A DNA stretch of 64,000 bases from positions 56,128-120,127 of the forward strand of contig CAWJPY010000008.1 of assembly GCA_963844865.1 (NCBI GenBank). The letters run 5' to 3'. Position numbers and translations under genes: made by a program. Positions 1 through 9,209 of this stretch are shown here, piece by piece. The notes beneath the pieces are model-generated. The model was given only the letters and a program-made list of their open reading frames with translations, did not search any database and had not been told where the DNA came from. Positions within the stretch are counted from its first letter, which is position 1, and each line of letters begins with the position of its first letter. Origin of the DNA: CAWJPY01 sp963844865 (GTDB lineage Bacteria; Acidobacteriota; Thermoanaerobaculia; Thermoanaerobaculales; Sulfomarinibacteraceae).

Positions 1-453
1 CGACACCATCTGCACTGGGAGCTCCCGGCCGTGGTAGCGGGCAAGGGCTTCCTCGATCCGGACCTCCAGCGCCACGAAGCTCGCGATCATGCAGCCGGTC
101 ATCAGGGAGAGCTCGTCCTCCATGAGGAGGTCCTTCGGATCGATGACGGCGACGCTCAGGGTCTTGCCGGAGAGGCGGAACGGAATCACCTGGTGGCGGA
201 GAGCGAACTTCGCCGGCACCATGTCCACCACCGGCCGCGGCGCCGCCGTCAGCTCGTGGCCCGACACGGTGCGCGCCGAGCTGTACCTGCCGAGGGCGCG
301 CAGGAGAACCCTTTCCGGCACCAGGCCGAGATCCAGCACCACGGTGCCGAAACGGCACTCCAGGCTCTTCTGGGCCTCGAGCGCACGCCGCAGGCCCTCA
401 CGGTTGAGGACCCCTTCTCGGAGGAGGAACTCGCCGAACTTCAACGCCGTCAT
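1..453 (-). CDS. MshEN (GspE N-terminal) domain protein, cut by the window edge
   Basis: The reverse strand reads from an ATG at 453 through the left window edge without a stop, giving 151 codons. The product starts MTALKFGEFLLREGVLNREG and has the alternating helix and strand pattern of the type II secretion ATPase N-terminal domain (MshEN/T2SSE_N). Typical signatures are FGEFLLREG, the FGTVVLDLGLV stretch, and the late segment VIPFRLSGKTLSVAVIDPKD. This domain binds cyclic di-GMP in some family members and is found at the N-terminus of GspE/PilB ATPases or as a stand-alone protein. Only the first domain is visible, so I cannot tell whether an ATPase follows. The gene lies downstream of the MacB-like permease in the same orientation, with a gap of about 70 bases. 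Confidence 0.75.
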   Translation of the reverse strand, partial: MTALKFGEFLLREGVLNREGLRRALEAQKSLECRFGTVVLDLGLVPERVLLRALGRYSSARTVSGHELTAAPRPVVDMVPAKFALRHQVIPFRLSGKTLSVAVIDPKDLLMEDELSLMTGCMIASFVALEVRIEEALARYHGRELPVQMVS

Positions 454-525
454 ACCAGCGTTTGTACCATGGCTGCGCCCTCCGAATACCCGCGGCCCCC
501 CTGGAGACGGGCCCTCCCGGTGCGC

Positions 526-1744
526 CTACTCGTAGCGCAGGGCATCGATGGGGTTCAGCCCGGCGGCCTTGCGGGCCGGATAGAAGCCGAAGAAGATCCC
601 GACGCTGGCCGAGAAGGCCAGGGCCAGGACCACGGTGGCGGGCGACACCGCCGTCCCCCATCCGGTGAAGTGACCCAGCAGCCGCGAGCCCGTGAACCCC
701 ACCGCGATGCCGATGGCCCCGCCGAGCAGGCTCATCACCATGCTCTCCACCAGGAACTGGGTCATCACGTCCGAGCCGCGGGCGCCGATGGCCAGCCGGA
801 TCCCGATCTCGCGGGTGCGCTCGGTGACCGACACGAGCATGATGTTCATGATCCCGATGCCGCCGACCAGCAGCGAGATGGACGCGATGGCCGCCAGCAG
901 CAGGGTCATCACCTCGGTGGTGCTCTGCTCCATCTCGGCGAGCTCGGTCTGGTTGCGGACGGTGAAGTCGTCCGGGTCGGAGTCGCCCAGGCGGTGGATC
1001 TCGCGCATGATGGCCGTGATCTCCTCCTGGGCCGCGGGGATGTCGTCCGGGGACGACGTCGAGGCCAGGATCTGGGGGATGAACTGGTGCCCGCTGAGCC
1101 GGTTCTGGACCGTGGTGTAGGGCGCCAGGATCACGTCGTCCTGGTCGTTGCCGCCCGGCGTCTGCCCCTTGCTGCGCCAGCACGCCGATGATCCTGAAGG
1201 GCACGTTGCGGAGCCGGATCTCCTGGCCGACGGGATCGGAGTCGGGGAACAGGTTGTCGGCCACGGTGTGGCCGAGGACGGCGACCTTGCGCATGGCGCG
1301 CTCGTCGTTCGCCGAGAAGAAGGAGCCCGACTCCACGTTCCAGTCGCGGATGAGCTGGTAGTCGGTGGAGACGCCGTTGATGAGGGTCCGCCAGTTCCCC
1401 TGGCCCCCGATGGCCTGGGTGAAGGTGATGATCACCGGTGAGATCGCGGACAGGAAGGTGCTCTCGCGGCGCAGCGTGTCCACGTCGGCGATGGTCAGCC
1501 GGTTGAAGCTCCCCGCCCCCCGGGTGACGCCGCCCTGGTTGGAGGTCCCGGGTGTGATCACCAGCATGTTGGTGCCCAGGTTCTGGATCTGCTCCTGGAT
1601 ACGGTTCTGGGCGCCCTGCCCCACGGCCACCATGACGATGACCGCGCCCACGCCGATGATGATGCCGAGCATGGTGAGCAGGGTCCGCATGGAGTTCTTG
1701 AGGATGCTCGTCCACGCGACCTTGATCAGGGTGGAGGCGCGCAT
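526..1744 (-). CDS. MacB-type ABC transporter permease, one frameshift
   Basis: This is an inner-membrane permease of the MacB/FtsX class, the mechanotransmission partner of a tripartite efflux or export pump. The N-terminus has the typical first helix (RTLLTMLGIIIGVGAVIVMVA), followed by a large periplasmic MacB_PCD domain. The C-terminus has three further helices and the family ending GFYPARKAAGLNPIDALRYE. The reading frame breaks at a run of four G (top-strand C at about 1165-1168): dropping one base joins LAQQG directly to QTPGGNDQDDVILAPYTTVQ. The start ATG lies one base past the stop of the ATPase gene, so the two are translationally coupled. The roughly 405-residue length is normal. 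The single indel may be a sequencing error rather than a true pseudogene. Confidence 0.85.
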
Positions 1745-1745
1745 G

Positions 1746-2506
1746 TCAGACCGCCTCCTCGAGCTCGGCCATGGACGCCAGGTCGGTGGCGGCCTGCCGT
1801 CGCCCGTCCACGGGCTCGTCCCGCACCACCCGCCCGTCGCGGAGCTCCACGACGCGCCTGGCATAGCCGGCGATGTCGTGCTCGTGGGTGACCAGGACGA
1901 TGGTGATGCCCTGCTCGTTCAGCTCCTGGAAGAGGGCCAGGACCTCCACCGAGGTGCGCGTGTCCAGGTTGCCGGTGGGCTCGTCCGCCAGCAGGAGGGC
2001 CGGCCGCGTGACCAGCGCGCGGGCGATGGCCACCCGTTGCTGCTGGCCGCCGGAGAGCTCGTTGGGCAGGTGGTGGATCCGGTCGCCCAGGCCGACGCGC
2101 TCCAGCGCCTCCCTCGCCAGCTTCCGGCTCGGCACGTGCTGCCCCGCCGGTCGTACAGCAGGGGCAGCTCGACGTTGTCCAGCGCCGTGGTGCGAGCCAG
2201 CAGGTTGAAGCCCTGGAAGACGAAGCCGATCTTCGAGTTGCGGATGTCCGCGAGCTGGTTCTTGGAGAGCCCATTGATTCCCACCCCGTCCAGCTCGTAG
2301 GTGCCGGCGGTGGGCACGTCCAGGCACCCCAGGATGTTCATCAGGGTGGACTTGCCGCAGCCCGAGGCGCCCATGACGGCGAGGAGCTCGCCGGTCGACA
2401 CCTCCAAATCGACGCCCTGCAGGGCGTGGACCTCGGTGGCGCCGGCCGTGTACACCTTGGTCAGGCCGGCGGTACGGATGACGGTGGTTGCTGCCATCGA
2501 GTCCAC
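1746..2506 (-). CDS. MacB/LolD-type ABC transporter ATP-binding protein, one frameshift
   Basis: This is the cytoplasmic ATPase that energises the neighbouring permease. Visible motifs are Walker A (GASGCGKSTLMN), the Q-loop in FVFQGFNL, the ABC signature LSGGQQQRVAIARAL, Walker B LLLADEPTGNLD and the switch His in LVTHEHD. The frame slips at about 2142-2145, where a run of four G on the coding strand should be five; restoring one G turns YDRRGSTC into YDRRGQHVPSRKLAREALER. The GTG start directly abuts the stop of the membrane-fusion protein gene, and an ATG three codons in is an equally possible start. The order fusion protein, ATPase, permease is the standard macA-macB layout with the ATPase and permease as separate genes. 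Confidence 0.88.
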
Positions 2507-3786
2507 CTAGAAGCCGAAGCGCCGGTGACCCCCCGACGGGCCACCGCCCTGGAAGGGGCTGCTCGAGGCCCCCACGCCGGCCTGGGTGATGCCGGCGATC
2601 ACCTGCATGCCGTCGGTGAGCTTCGGCCCGGTCACCTCGGTGTACTGGCCGTCGGTGATGCCCGTCCTCACCGGCGCCACGGCAAGCTCACCCGCGGGGC
2701 CCACAGTACCACAGCAGCAGCGGCATCCCGGGGGCGGTCGGCGCGTCCTTCCATCCCGGGACCGCCGTGTCCCCAGGGCCTCGCGCCGGCCGGGGACGCC
2801 CCCGCCGGCGCGCCATCACCGCCGTCGGCGGGCGACCCCTGCTGCCGCCGCGCGCGCAGCTCCTGGATCATCTCCTCGCTGGGTCGGAAGCGCAGGGCCG
2901 CGTTGGGACCTTGAGCACGTCCTCGGCCTTGGCCACCAGGAACTCCACCGTCGCCGTCATGCCCGGCAGCAGCTTGCCGTCGGGGTTGTCGACGTCGATG
3001 ACCACCGTGTAGTTGACCACGTTCTCCTCGGTCGTGGACTGCAGGCGCACCTGCCGCACCGTGCCCTGGAAGGTTTCGTCCGGGTAGGCCTTCACGGTGA
3101 AGCGCGCCGTCTGGCCCTCCTGGATCTGGCCGATGTCGCTCTCGTCCACCGAGGCCAGGATCTGCATCTCGGTCAGGTCGTTGGCGATCCGGAAGAGCCG
3201 CGGTGACGAGAAGCTGGCGGCCACCGTCTGCCCGACGTCCACGTCCCGTTCGATGACGGTGCCCGACACCGGAGCGGTGATGGTGGCGTACCCCAGGTTG
3301 CGGCGCGCCCGGGCGAGGCTGGCATGGGCCGACTTCACGTTGGCCCGCGCCACGTCCAGGGCGTACTGGGCCTTGTTGAAGTCGGCGTCGGCGGCGATGC
3401 CGTCCGCATGCAGCGACTTGAAGCGCTCGAAGTCCCGCTCCGCTCTGGTGGAGATCGGCCTCGTTGCGCTCCAGGGACGCCTCCGCATCCTCCACGGCCG
3501 ACTCGAGCAGGGTGGTGTCGAGCTGGGCGATCACCTCACCCTTGGTCACCTTGTCGTTGAAGTCCACGGAGAGCTTGGAGATCATGCCCGACACCTGGGT
3601 CCCGACCTCCACCATCGTGACGGCATCGAGGGTCCCCGTCGCCGACACCACCGACTCCAGGTTCCCCTTCTCCACCCCCACGAAACGGTACTGCTTCTCG
3701 TTGCCCGATCCACGCCGTGCGAACCCGGCCCACGCCACGGCGACCACAGCCACCACGGCCAGCAGCACGATGATCATCTTCCTCAC
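2507..3786 (-). CDS. MacA/HlyD-type periplasmic membrane-fusion protein, three frameshifts
   Basis: This is an RND/MacA-class adaptor that links an inner-membrane ABC pump to an outer-membrane channel. It has one N-terminal membrane segment (IIVLLAVVAVVAVAWAGF), then a lipoyl-like half (GTQVSGMISKLSVDFNDKV), an alpha-hairpin, the return half (TITAPVSGTVIERDVDVGQT), beta-barrel and membrane-proximal domains, and the usual ending with GITDGQYTEV. The gene is readable only across three frames: breaks fall near 3450, near 2906 (a C missing in KVPNAALRF) and near 2706. I chose the GTG at 3786 because GGAGGG lies just upstream; an ATG three codons later is possible. It begins the three-gene efflux operon. 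The substrate cannot be told from sequence. Confidence 0.85.
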
Positions 3787-3844
3787 GATGCCCTCCAGAA
3801 GAACGGCGCATGGTCGCCTGTGAGCAGCGGCCACTACCGTCCCT

Positions 3845-3870
3845 ACTATAGAACTCCCGCCGCCCGTCAA
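3845..3870 (-). promoter_or_regulatory. Putative promoter of the efflux operon
   Basis: Reading toward the efflux operon, TTGACG and TATAGT hexamers occur about 60 bases ahead of the start of the fusion protein. Both are close to sigma-70 consensus, but the spacing is only 14 bases, shorter than usual, so the pairing is uncertain. Confidence 0.35.
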
Positions 3871-4010
3871 GTCGTGGTGGGGGCGCGCTAAGAAGCGCAA
3901 GGACAGGGCAAACAATCGTGAAGACCTGGGGCGCCGCCGGGCCGACGGCAACCCGGTCTCCGGAATGGCCCCGGCTCGCATCTGGATTCTCCATTCATCA
4001 GGAGGTCGTG

Positions 4011-4991
4011 ATGCGGTCGATCTTCATCGCGGTGATGATGCTCCTTTCCACGGCGGCCGGCGCCCAGCAGATCGGCTTGCTCGCCGGCGGCATGGACGTG
4101 GTTGGCACCTCGGACAGCTCCTACGCCTGGTCCCTCGAGTATCGGCAGCACCTCGCCCCGCACCTGGACTGGAGCTTCGCCTGGCTCAACGAGGGTCACC
4201 CGGCTGGCCACCACCGGGACGGCTTCGCTCCCCAGCTCTGGCTGACCGACACCGTGCTCAGCCCCCGCTTCTCCCTGGGCATCGGCGCCGGGCCCTACCG
4301 CTTCTTCGACACCGTCCGGGGGCCCCACGGGGACGCCGTGGATCTCAACGACTGGGGCTGGGTGGTCTCGGTCGCCGCCGGCTGGGAGCTTTCGCACCGG
4401 GCCACGCTGCGCCTGGAAACGGTCCGCACCTACACCCACAGCGACATCGAGACCCGCCTCTACCTGGTCGGCCTCGGCTGGCGGCTCCGGCAGTCGGACG
4501 CGCCCCTGGTCGCGGCCCCCGGCGAGCCGGGAGGAGTGGCCCGGCGCACGGTGGAGCGGGAGGCCATCGGGTTCGCCGGCGTCTCCGTCCTCAACAACTT
4601 CCACAGCCCTCGCGCCACCGCCTGGGGGCTGCAGTACCGGCACGGCATGGGCACCCACACCGACTGGAGCCTGTCCTGGCTCAACGAGGGAAGGACCCGG
4701 CTCACCGACCGCGATGGTCTGGCCGCGCAGGTCTGGGCCGAGAACGGCTACTCCCGGGAACGCCTGCTCCTCGGCGTCGGGGCCGGGCCGTACCTCTACG
4801 TGGACCAGGGAGGCCCGGACAACGGCGACCGCACCCGCCGCGGGGTGGCGGCCATGGTCAGCCTGAGCGCGGCCTGGCGCTTCGGCGACCGCTTCATCAC
4901 CCGCCTCATCTGGAACCGGGTCGCCTCGTTCTACAACCAGGACGCCGACGTGATCGTCCTCGGCGTCGGCATCTCGACGCCGGCAGGCTGA
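4011..4991 (+). CDS. Secreted protein with two tandem beta-barrel-like repeats
   Basis: The 326-residue product has a Sec signal peptide ending near TAAGAQQ. The mature part is two copies of a domain of about 140 residues. Copy one carries AWSLEYRQHLAPHLDWSFAW, WLNEG, FAPQLW and GIGAGPYRF; copy two carries GLQYRHGMGTHTDWSLSW, WLNEG, LAAQVW and GVGAGPYLYV. Alternating hydrophobic and aromatic residues suggest antiparallel beta strands, as in small outer-membrane barrels of the lipid A deacylase/PagP style. I do not see a convincing catalytic motif, so function is unknown. I chose the ATG preceded by AGGAGGT rather than upstream in-frame starts. The gene is monocistronic and diverges from the efflux operon. 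Confidence 0.8.
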   Translation: MRSIFIAVMMLLSTAAGAQQIGLLAGGMDVVGTSDSSYAWSLEYRQHLAPHLDWSFAWLNEGHPAGHHRDGFAPQLWLTDTVLSPRFSLGIGAGPYRFFDTVRGPHGDAVDLNDWGWVVSVAAGWELSHRATLRLETVRTYTHSDIETRLYLVGLGWRLRQSDAPLVAAPGEPGGVARRTVEREAIGFAGVSVLNNFHSPRATAWGLQYRHGMGTHTDWSLSWLNEGRTRLTDRDGLAAQVWAENGYSRERLLLGVGAGPYLYVDQGGPDNGDRTRRGVAAMVSLSAAWRFGDRFITRLIWNRVASFYNQDADVIVLGVGISTPAG

Positions 4992-5019
4992 CCCCGGTGC
5001 GGGCGGAGCGCGGGGCGGC

Positions 5020-5520
5020 TCACGTGCCCCGACGGACCAGGAACACGGCCACGGACAGCGCGAGCACCGTGAACGCCAGGAGACCGAGCTCGACCATGGC
5101 CTGATTGAAGGTCACCGTGGCCCCGAGGCTGCCCCCGGCAGTGCCCCCCACCACGGCGGTGAGGACCAGGATCCGCCTCACGACGGCGATGATGCCCACC
5201 ACCAGCACCGGCTCCACCTGGAGCACCCCGGAGCGCAGGTACCCCAGGGTCGTGTACACGATCTGGGCCAACATGAGGGTCAGTAGCGACCGATCGAAGA
5301 GCCGAATGGTGCCGCCCGCGATGTCCTTGCCCAGATACGAGCCCACCGCCTCGAAGACCGTGAAGCCGAGGAAGATGGTCGCCCCGAGCACGAGCACCGC
5401 ACCCACCGTCCAGTAGACGCCGCGCTCCGCCTTCTCGGCGAGGGCCAGGGATGCGGGGGTCTGCGGCGGGTTACCCGCCGTCCGTCCGACCGGGTCCGAG
5501 GTGCCGCCTTGTTGACTCAT
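5020..5520 (-). CDS. PsiE-like (phosphate-starvation-inducible) membrane protein
   Basis: The 166-residue integral membrane protein has four hydrophobic segments: VYWTVGAVLVLGATIFLGFT, LLTLMLAQIVYTTLGYL, VEPVLVVGIIAVVRRILVL and MVELGLLAFTVLALSVAVFL. The pattern with an internal IAVVRRILVLT turn is that of the PsiE family (PF06146), a membrane family of unknown biochemical role named for phosphate-starvation induction in E. coli. The N-terminal 25 residues are polar and probably cytoplasmic. It ends convergently with the barrel gene. It starts just downstream of the C1 peptidase gene on the same strand, so the two may be co-transcribed. Confidence 0.75.
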   Translation of the reverse strand: MSQQGGTSDPVGRTAGNPPQTPASLALAEKAERGVYWTVGAVLVLGATIFLGFTVFEAVGSYLGKDIAGGTIRLFDRSLLTLMLAQIVYTTLGYLRSGVLQVEPVLVVGIIAVVRRILVLTAVVGGTAGGSLGATVTFNQAMVELGLLAFTVLALSVAVFLVRRGT

Positions 5521-5529
5521 GGGACGATT

Positions 5530-6846
5530 CTACGCTCCCCCGCCCTTCACCGCCTCCTCAACCCGCCGCAGGATGTCGGCGAGATCGTCCTTGTGGGCGG
5601 TGAAGGTGAGCATCTTCAGCCGCACGTAGTCGCCGCGGTAGAAGTAATAGCCCTTCCACTCTCCGTGCCGCGACGACCGGTTCGAGTCCTTGATCAGGAA
5701 CCAGTCGTGCCCGTCGAGCCGCTCATGACCGACCAGGTGGATGCCGTGGTCGTCGGTGGTGGCGCCCTCCGCGACGCGCAGCTCGCGGGCGCTCTGGTCG
5801 ATGTACTCCCCGGGGATGTCGAAGGTCGGCACCACCGCCACGTCCTCGAAGCCGTTCATCCCCGGCTCCGAGGTGTCGCCGCCGATCACCAGGCTGTGCC
5901 CGGAGTCGATGATGCGCACGATGGTGTCGTACCAGACGTCGAGGGGGACGTTGACGTAGCCCGCGTCATGCCACCAGTTGTCGGGCACCCGGTACTCCGC
6001 GCGGGTCCAGAACGGCGCCTGGAGCGTCGACATGACGCTCACGTAGTCATCGGGGTCGAACTGGCAGACGTTGGCGAGGAACGCGTGCGGCGTCATCTCC
6101 TCGCCCTGCCACACCACCTTCTCCGGCGGCCGGCCCATGGTCTCGTCGAGGAGCAGGCGCACCATGGGGATCACGACGTCCTCATTCCAGTAGTTGTGCT
6201 CCTTGCACCAGGAGAGCAGCGCTCTCATGTTGTCCATCATGAGGTCGTGGTCGAAGCGCTTGTCCTCGCCCACCACGCCCTCGTAGTCCGCTCGCGGCAC
6301 CACGCCGTGCTCGCGGTAGACGCGCAGCAGGGCGGCACTCTCCGAGCCATGGTCGAACAGGCTCTCGCCCCGCGAGGCGACGAAACCTCTCGCCTTGTTG
6401 ACGAACTCCCAGTACGCCGTCCACATCTCCGACAGCTTGATCTCCTTGCCGTTGAGGCGCTTGATCTCCGACTCGGCGAAGGACGTGGTGGAGAAGCTCC
6501 AGCAGGTCCCGGTGAGGTACTGGGGCGTGGGCGGGAAGTGCCAGGCCTGGTGGGTGAACGCCGCGGGCCCGTCCGGCCGCACCACCCCGGAGAGGTCGAA
6601 GCGGAGCTGCTGCTTCGGCTCGGTGCGCTCCTTCTCGGCCTCCTGGTAGGCCTTGATGAGCTCCTCCGTCTTCGCCCGCGCCGCCTCCACGAGCGCCTCG
6701 TCCGCGTCCTTCATCTCCTTGATCACGGGATCCTCGTAGCGGTCCGTGTAGTACGCCTGGTCGCGCTTCGGCTCCTCAGCGCCCGCCACGAGCGCCAGTC
6801 CCGTCCCGAGAACCACCACCATGCCCGCCGCCATCAGGTGTCGCAT
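5530..6846 (-). CDS. Exported C1-family cysteine peptidase (bleomycin hydrolase/PepC-like)
   Basis: The 438-residue protein has a Sec signal peptide (MVVVLGTGLALVAGAEE). The papain-fold triad is visible: Cys115 in LTGTCWSFSTTSF, a His in TTDDHGIHLVG (His367 or 370) and Asn389 in LIKDSNRSS. The arrangement and length match the C1B aminopeptidase C/bleomycin hydrolase branch, which has a large insertion between Cys and His. Most C1B enzymes are cytoplasmic hexamers, so a signal peptide is notable and suggests periplasmic peptide degradation. The C-terminal tail (RVEEAVKGGGA) is not an obvious self-compartmentalising tail. AAGGAGAG lies upstream of the ATG. The gene is intact. Confidence 0.85.
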   Translation of the reverse strand: MRHLMAAGMVVVLGTGLALVAGAEEPKRDQAYYTDRYEDPVIKEMKDADEALVEAARAKTEELIKAYQEAEKERTEPKQQLRFDLSGVVRPDGPAAFTHQAWHFPPTPQYLTGTCWSFSTTSFAESEIKRLNGKEIKLSEMWTAYWEFVNKARGFVASRGESLFDHGSESAALLRVYREHGVVPRADYEGVVGEDKRFDHDLMMDNMRALLSWCKEHNYWNEDVVIPMVRLLLDETMGRPPEKVVWQGEEMTPHAFLANVCQFDPDDYVSVMSTLQAPFWTRAEYRVPDNWWHDAGYVNVPLDVWYDTIVRIIDSGHSLVIGGDTSEPGMNGFEDVAVVPTFDIPGEYIDQSARELRVAEGATTDDHGIHLVGHERLDGHDWFLIKDSNRSSRHGEWKGYYFYRGDYVRLKMLTFTAHKDDLADILRRVEEAVKGGGA

Positions 6847-7391
6847 GTACGCTCTCCTTCCAGCGACAGATCATACGCGATCCCCGTTCCCCCCACCGGT
6901 GTCCGCGTCCGCGGACGGCGGCAGCCACCCGATCACGCGGGCCAGCGACTCACGGCAGAACGGCACGTCCATCGGGCGTGCCACTGGTGACCGGGCTTCG
7001 CTTGCAGCTTCGCCGTGGTCAGCGCTGGCAACCACGGGGAACGCGTCGACAGAATCGGCGCGTCGCGGCAGCTCTCGCTTGGGGTAGGCCAAAGCGGGAG
7101 CCAGGCACGCTTTCGAATGAAGCGATGCGCGTCCTATCGCCGCAAAACGGCGTGTCTGGCACCCTCTCTGGTGCTCCCGAAGCGAGACGCCCCGGATCGC
7201 CGAGGCCCGCCGCTGTCCACCGTCCGCTGGCGCTGGTCACCGCTCCTGTCACCGATCACTGTCGCGGATCGCCGTCGCTGGTCGTTGAGCCCGACACTGT
7301 CCAGGCACCACTCGACCGATCGCTTCCCCGGGCACGCGGGCTGGAGGTTGCGTAGACTGGGCGGGCGCCGGCAGGCGCCGGAGGACAGACC
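6847..7391. other. Gene-free gap with degenerate repeats
   Basis: No open frame here looks like a protein. The stretch holds an 81-base hairpin repeat (annotated separately). From about 7190 to 7310 it holds a degenerate run of CGCTGNC and GTCNCTG words of the kind that fills other gaps in this window. The last 20 bases carry the GGAGGA ribosome site for the next gene. Confidence 0.6.
7100..7180 (+). repeat. 81-base hairpin repeat with GCCAGGCAC arms, copy 1
   Basis: GCCAGGCAC near the left end pairs with GTGTCTGGCAC about 45 bases on, followed by CTCTCTGGTGCTCCCGA. The same layout, length and 17-base end occur at 26740-26820, while the loop sequences differ. Confidence 0.75.
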
Positions 7392-8996
7392 ATGCGCCCC
7401 ATCGAGTTCCGCATCACCCAGGACGGCACCGTGCTCAGCGACGACCCCGGCCTCCAGGAGGTCCTTCCCGAGGCCCTCGGCCAGGTCCTCAAGGTCGGGC
7501 GCCTCCCCGCCGACCTGCCCCTCGTGGGTCACTGCCGGGTGGGCGACCGCTGGTGCGTCTTCACCCGGGACCCCGGGGAGCGCGTCATTCGCGGCGTCGC
7601 CCTGGAGGCCGCGGCCTACGCCGAGCTGGACTACGACCCGTTCCGCACCGCCGCCGCGCATCTCGGCGGCCACGCCGTCACCGAGGCCGTCGCCGCGGGC
7701 CCGGTGGAGCCCCCCGCCTCGGGCCGCGCCAGCGACGCCGAGCAACCGCTGCGGGCCGCCTACGGGGGCTTCCTGGCGGGAGAGCCCCCGCTGCGCCGGG
7801 CGCCCTATCTCTCGGTCCTGCCCGCCGGGGTGGCGTCCGAGGTCTCCCCCCTCAGCCGCCTGACCGCCGAGCCGCCCGCCGCGCCCCAGCCGGGCCACGG
7901 GGCGGCGCGGTCGTGGGCCTCGCTACCCCTCGATCGGGGCGGAGACGTGACGGCCGCGATGCCCCCCACAGCCGCGATGCCCACCGGCGCGGACGACCGC
8001 CTCGAGGAGCGCGTGCTCGCCCTCGAGCAGCGTCTTGCCGGCACCCGCCGGACCCTCGCGATCGTCCTGCCCCTGGTGCTTCTCCTCGGTCTCGCGGGCG
8101 GCATCCTCCTCAATGAGAGGATCGACGGCGTGGCCGCGTCGTCGGCCAAGATCACCACTCTGGCCGAGGGCCTGGGCGTCGAGGCGCCACCGTCCGAGAT
8201 GGAGCAGGCCATCGCGGCACACCTCCACGACCTTTCCACGGCCGCCGTACAGAGCGGCGCGTGGCAGGCCGTCCTGGCGCGGCGCGGGGTCGAGCCGGGC
8301 CCCTTCCTGAACGACCTCATGGACCTCGGCGAGCGCAAGCAGCAGCTCCTCGCCCTGTCCTCCCAGGAGGGCGCCCTGAAGAGCCTGGCCGGCAAGGCCG
8401 CGACTCTCATCAGCCTCGCGCCGGCCGCCGACGACCTCACGGCCCTTGCCGGTCAGCGCGAGCCCATCCTCCAGCTCGCGCAGCAAGAGCCTCCGCTGAC
8501 CGCCCTGGCCGCGGCCGCGCCCCAGCTCGGCACCCTCGCCAAGGACACGACCCAGCTCCACGGCCTCGCGGCGAGCGCCGGCGACCTCGAGCGCCTGGCC
8601 GGTGACCGCGCCGCCCTCACCGCACTCGCCGCCAGGAGATCCGCCCTCGAGGCCCTGGCCGGCCAGGCGACACCCATTCAGACGATGGTGGAGCACGGCG
8701 CCGATCTCATGATCTTCTGGGAGCGCTACGGGACCGCCATGGAGTCCCTGGCCAAGGAGCAGGTGAGCCTCGCCATGCTGGCCGAGCGCTACCGGACCAT
8801 CGAGCGCTTGGTGCAGGACAGTCAGATACTCACCACCATGGCGGAGAGCAAGCCCCTGCAGAGCCTCGTCAAACGGGACGACGACCTGCAGGCGCTGGAC
8901 CGCAGCCTGGACAGCGTCCTGAGGCTCGCCGACAACGCCGACGCCCTCCTGGGGAACCTGAGCATGCCGCGGCGCGCGGTCCCCAACGGAGGGTAG
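7392..8996 (+). CDS. Single-pass membrane protein with about twenty decapeptide repeats
   Basis: I do not recognise this 534-residue protein. Residues 1 to about 120 form a globular domain with no known motif. A proline- and alanine-rich linker follows, then one membrane helix near residues 215-235 (LAIVLPLVLLLGLAGGILL). From about residue 309 to 525 the sequence is an almost gapless 10-residue repeat, L-x-x-L-A followed by five variable residues: LKSLAGKAAT, LISLAPAADD, LTALAGQREP, LTALAAAAPQ, LGTLAKDTTQ, LHGLAASAGD, LERLAGDRAA, LTALAARRSA, LEALAGQATP. Only one extra and one missing residue break the register over roughly 21 units. The repeats lie on the far side of the membrane from the N-domain, probably periplasmic, and may form a long amphipathic rod or solenoid. 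The start is supported by GGAGGA upstream. The gene is isolated. Confidence 0.85.
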   Translation: MRPIEFRITQDGTVLSDDPGLQEVLPEALGQVLKVGRLPADLPLVGHCRVGDRWCVFTRDPGERVIRGVALEAAAYAELDYDPFRTAAAHLGGHAVTEAVAAGPVEPPASGRASDAEQPLRAAYGGFLAGEPPLRRAPYLSVLPAGVASEVSPLSRLTAEPPAAPQPGHGAARSWASLPLDRGGDVTAAMPPTAAMPTGADDRLEERVLALEQRLAGTRRTLAIVLPLVLLLGLAGGILLNERIDGVAASSAKITTLAEGLGVEAPPSEMEQAIAAHLHDLSTAAVQSGAWQAVLARRGVEPGPFLNDLMDLGERKQQLLALSSQEGALKSLAGKAATLISLAPAADDLTALAGQREPILQLAQQEPPLTALAAAAPQLGTLAKDTTQLHGLAASAGDLERLAGDRAALTALAARRSALEALAGQATPIQTMVEHGADLMIFWERYGTAMESLAKEQVSLAMLAERYRTIERLVQDSQILTTMAESKPLQSLVKRDDDLQALDRSLDSVLRLADNADALLGNLSMPRRAVPNGG

Positions 8997-9034
8997 GGAG
9001 CCCTCTTTTCCCGCGCCTCCGTCCGTGTCCGAAT

Positions 9035-9107
9035 CGGCGGCAGTGAGCGGCGGCAGTGAGCGGCGGCAGTGAGCGGCGGCAGTGAGCGGCGGCAGTGAGC
9101 GGCGGCA
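9035..9107. repeat. 13-base minisatellite, five full copies
   Basis: The unit CGGCGGCAGTGAG is repeated five times without change, with a sixth partial copy. There are no spacers, so it is not a CRISPR array. It lies between the decapeptide-repeat gene and a large hairpin. Confidence 0.9.
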
Positions 9108-9149
9108 TGGTCACTCCGGGTCGTTCGTCTGAGAACGTAGCCGGTGGCC

Positions 9150-9209
9150 GGCCCATGTCAAGGGCAAGCCGGGCTCGGAGCCCGGTGCTTCGCACCCTTG
9201 ACCTGGGCC
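9150..9209. repeat. 60-base nested hairpin upstream of the four-helix-bundle gene
   Basis: The outer arms GGCCCATGTCAAGGG and CCCTTGACCTGGGCC pair at 14 of 15 positions. An inner stem, CCGGGCTC with GAGCCCGG, lies between them. The structure sits 45 bases before the next gene and could act as an RNA hairpin or a REP-like element. Confidence 0.75.

Noticed and set aside
5509..6990. Long open frame antisense to the C1 peptidase
   Set aside because: It mirrors a gene with a clear catalytic triad, is His/Arg/Val-rich and has no recognisable domain. It is a GC-codon shadow.
7015..7863. Open frames across the gap and the start of the decapeptide-repeat gene
   Set aside because: They run through the repeat-rich gap and then overlap a gene with ribosome site and clear repeat periodicity in another frame.
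9035..9107. Possible CRISPR array
   Set aside because: The 13-base units are directly adjacent, with no spacers and no cas genes; it is a minisatellite.
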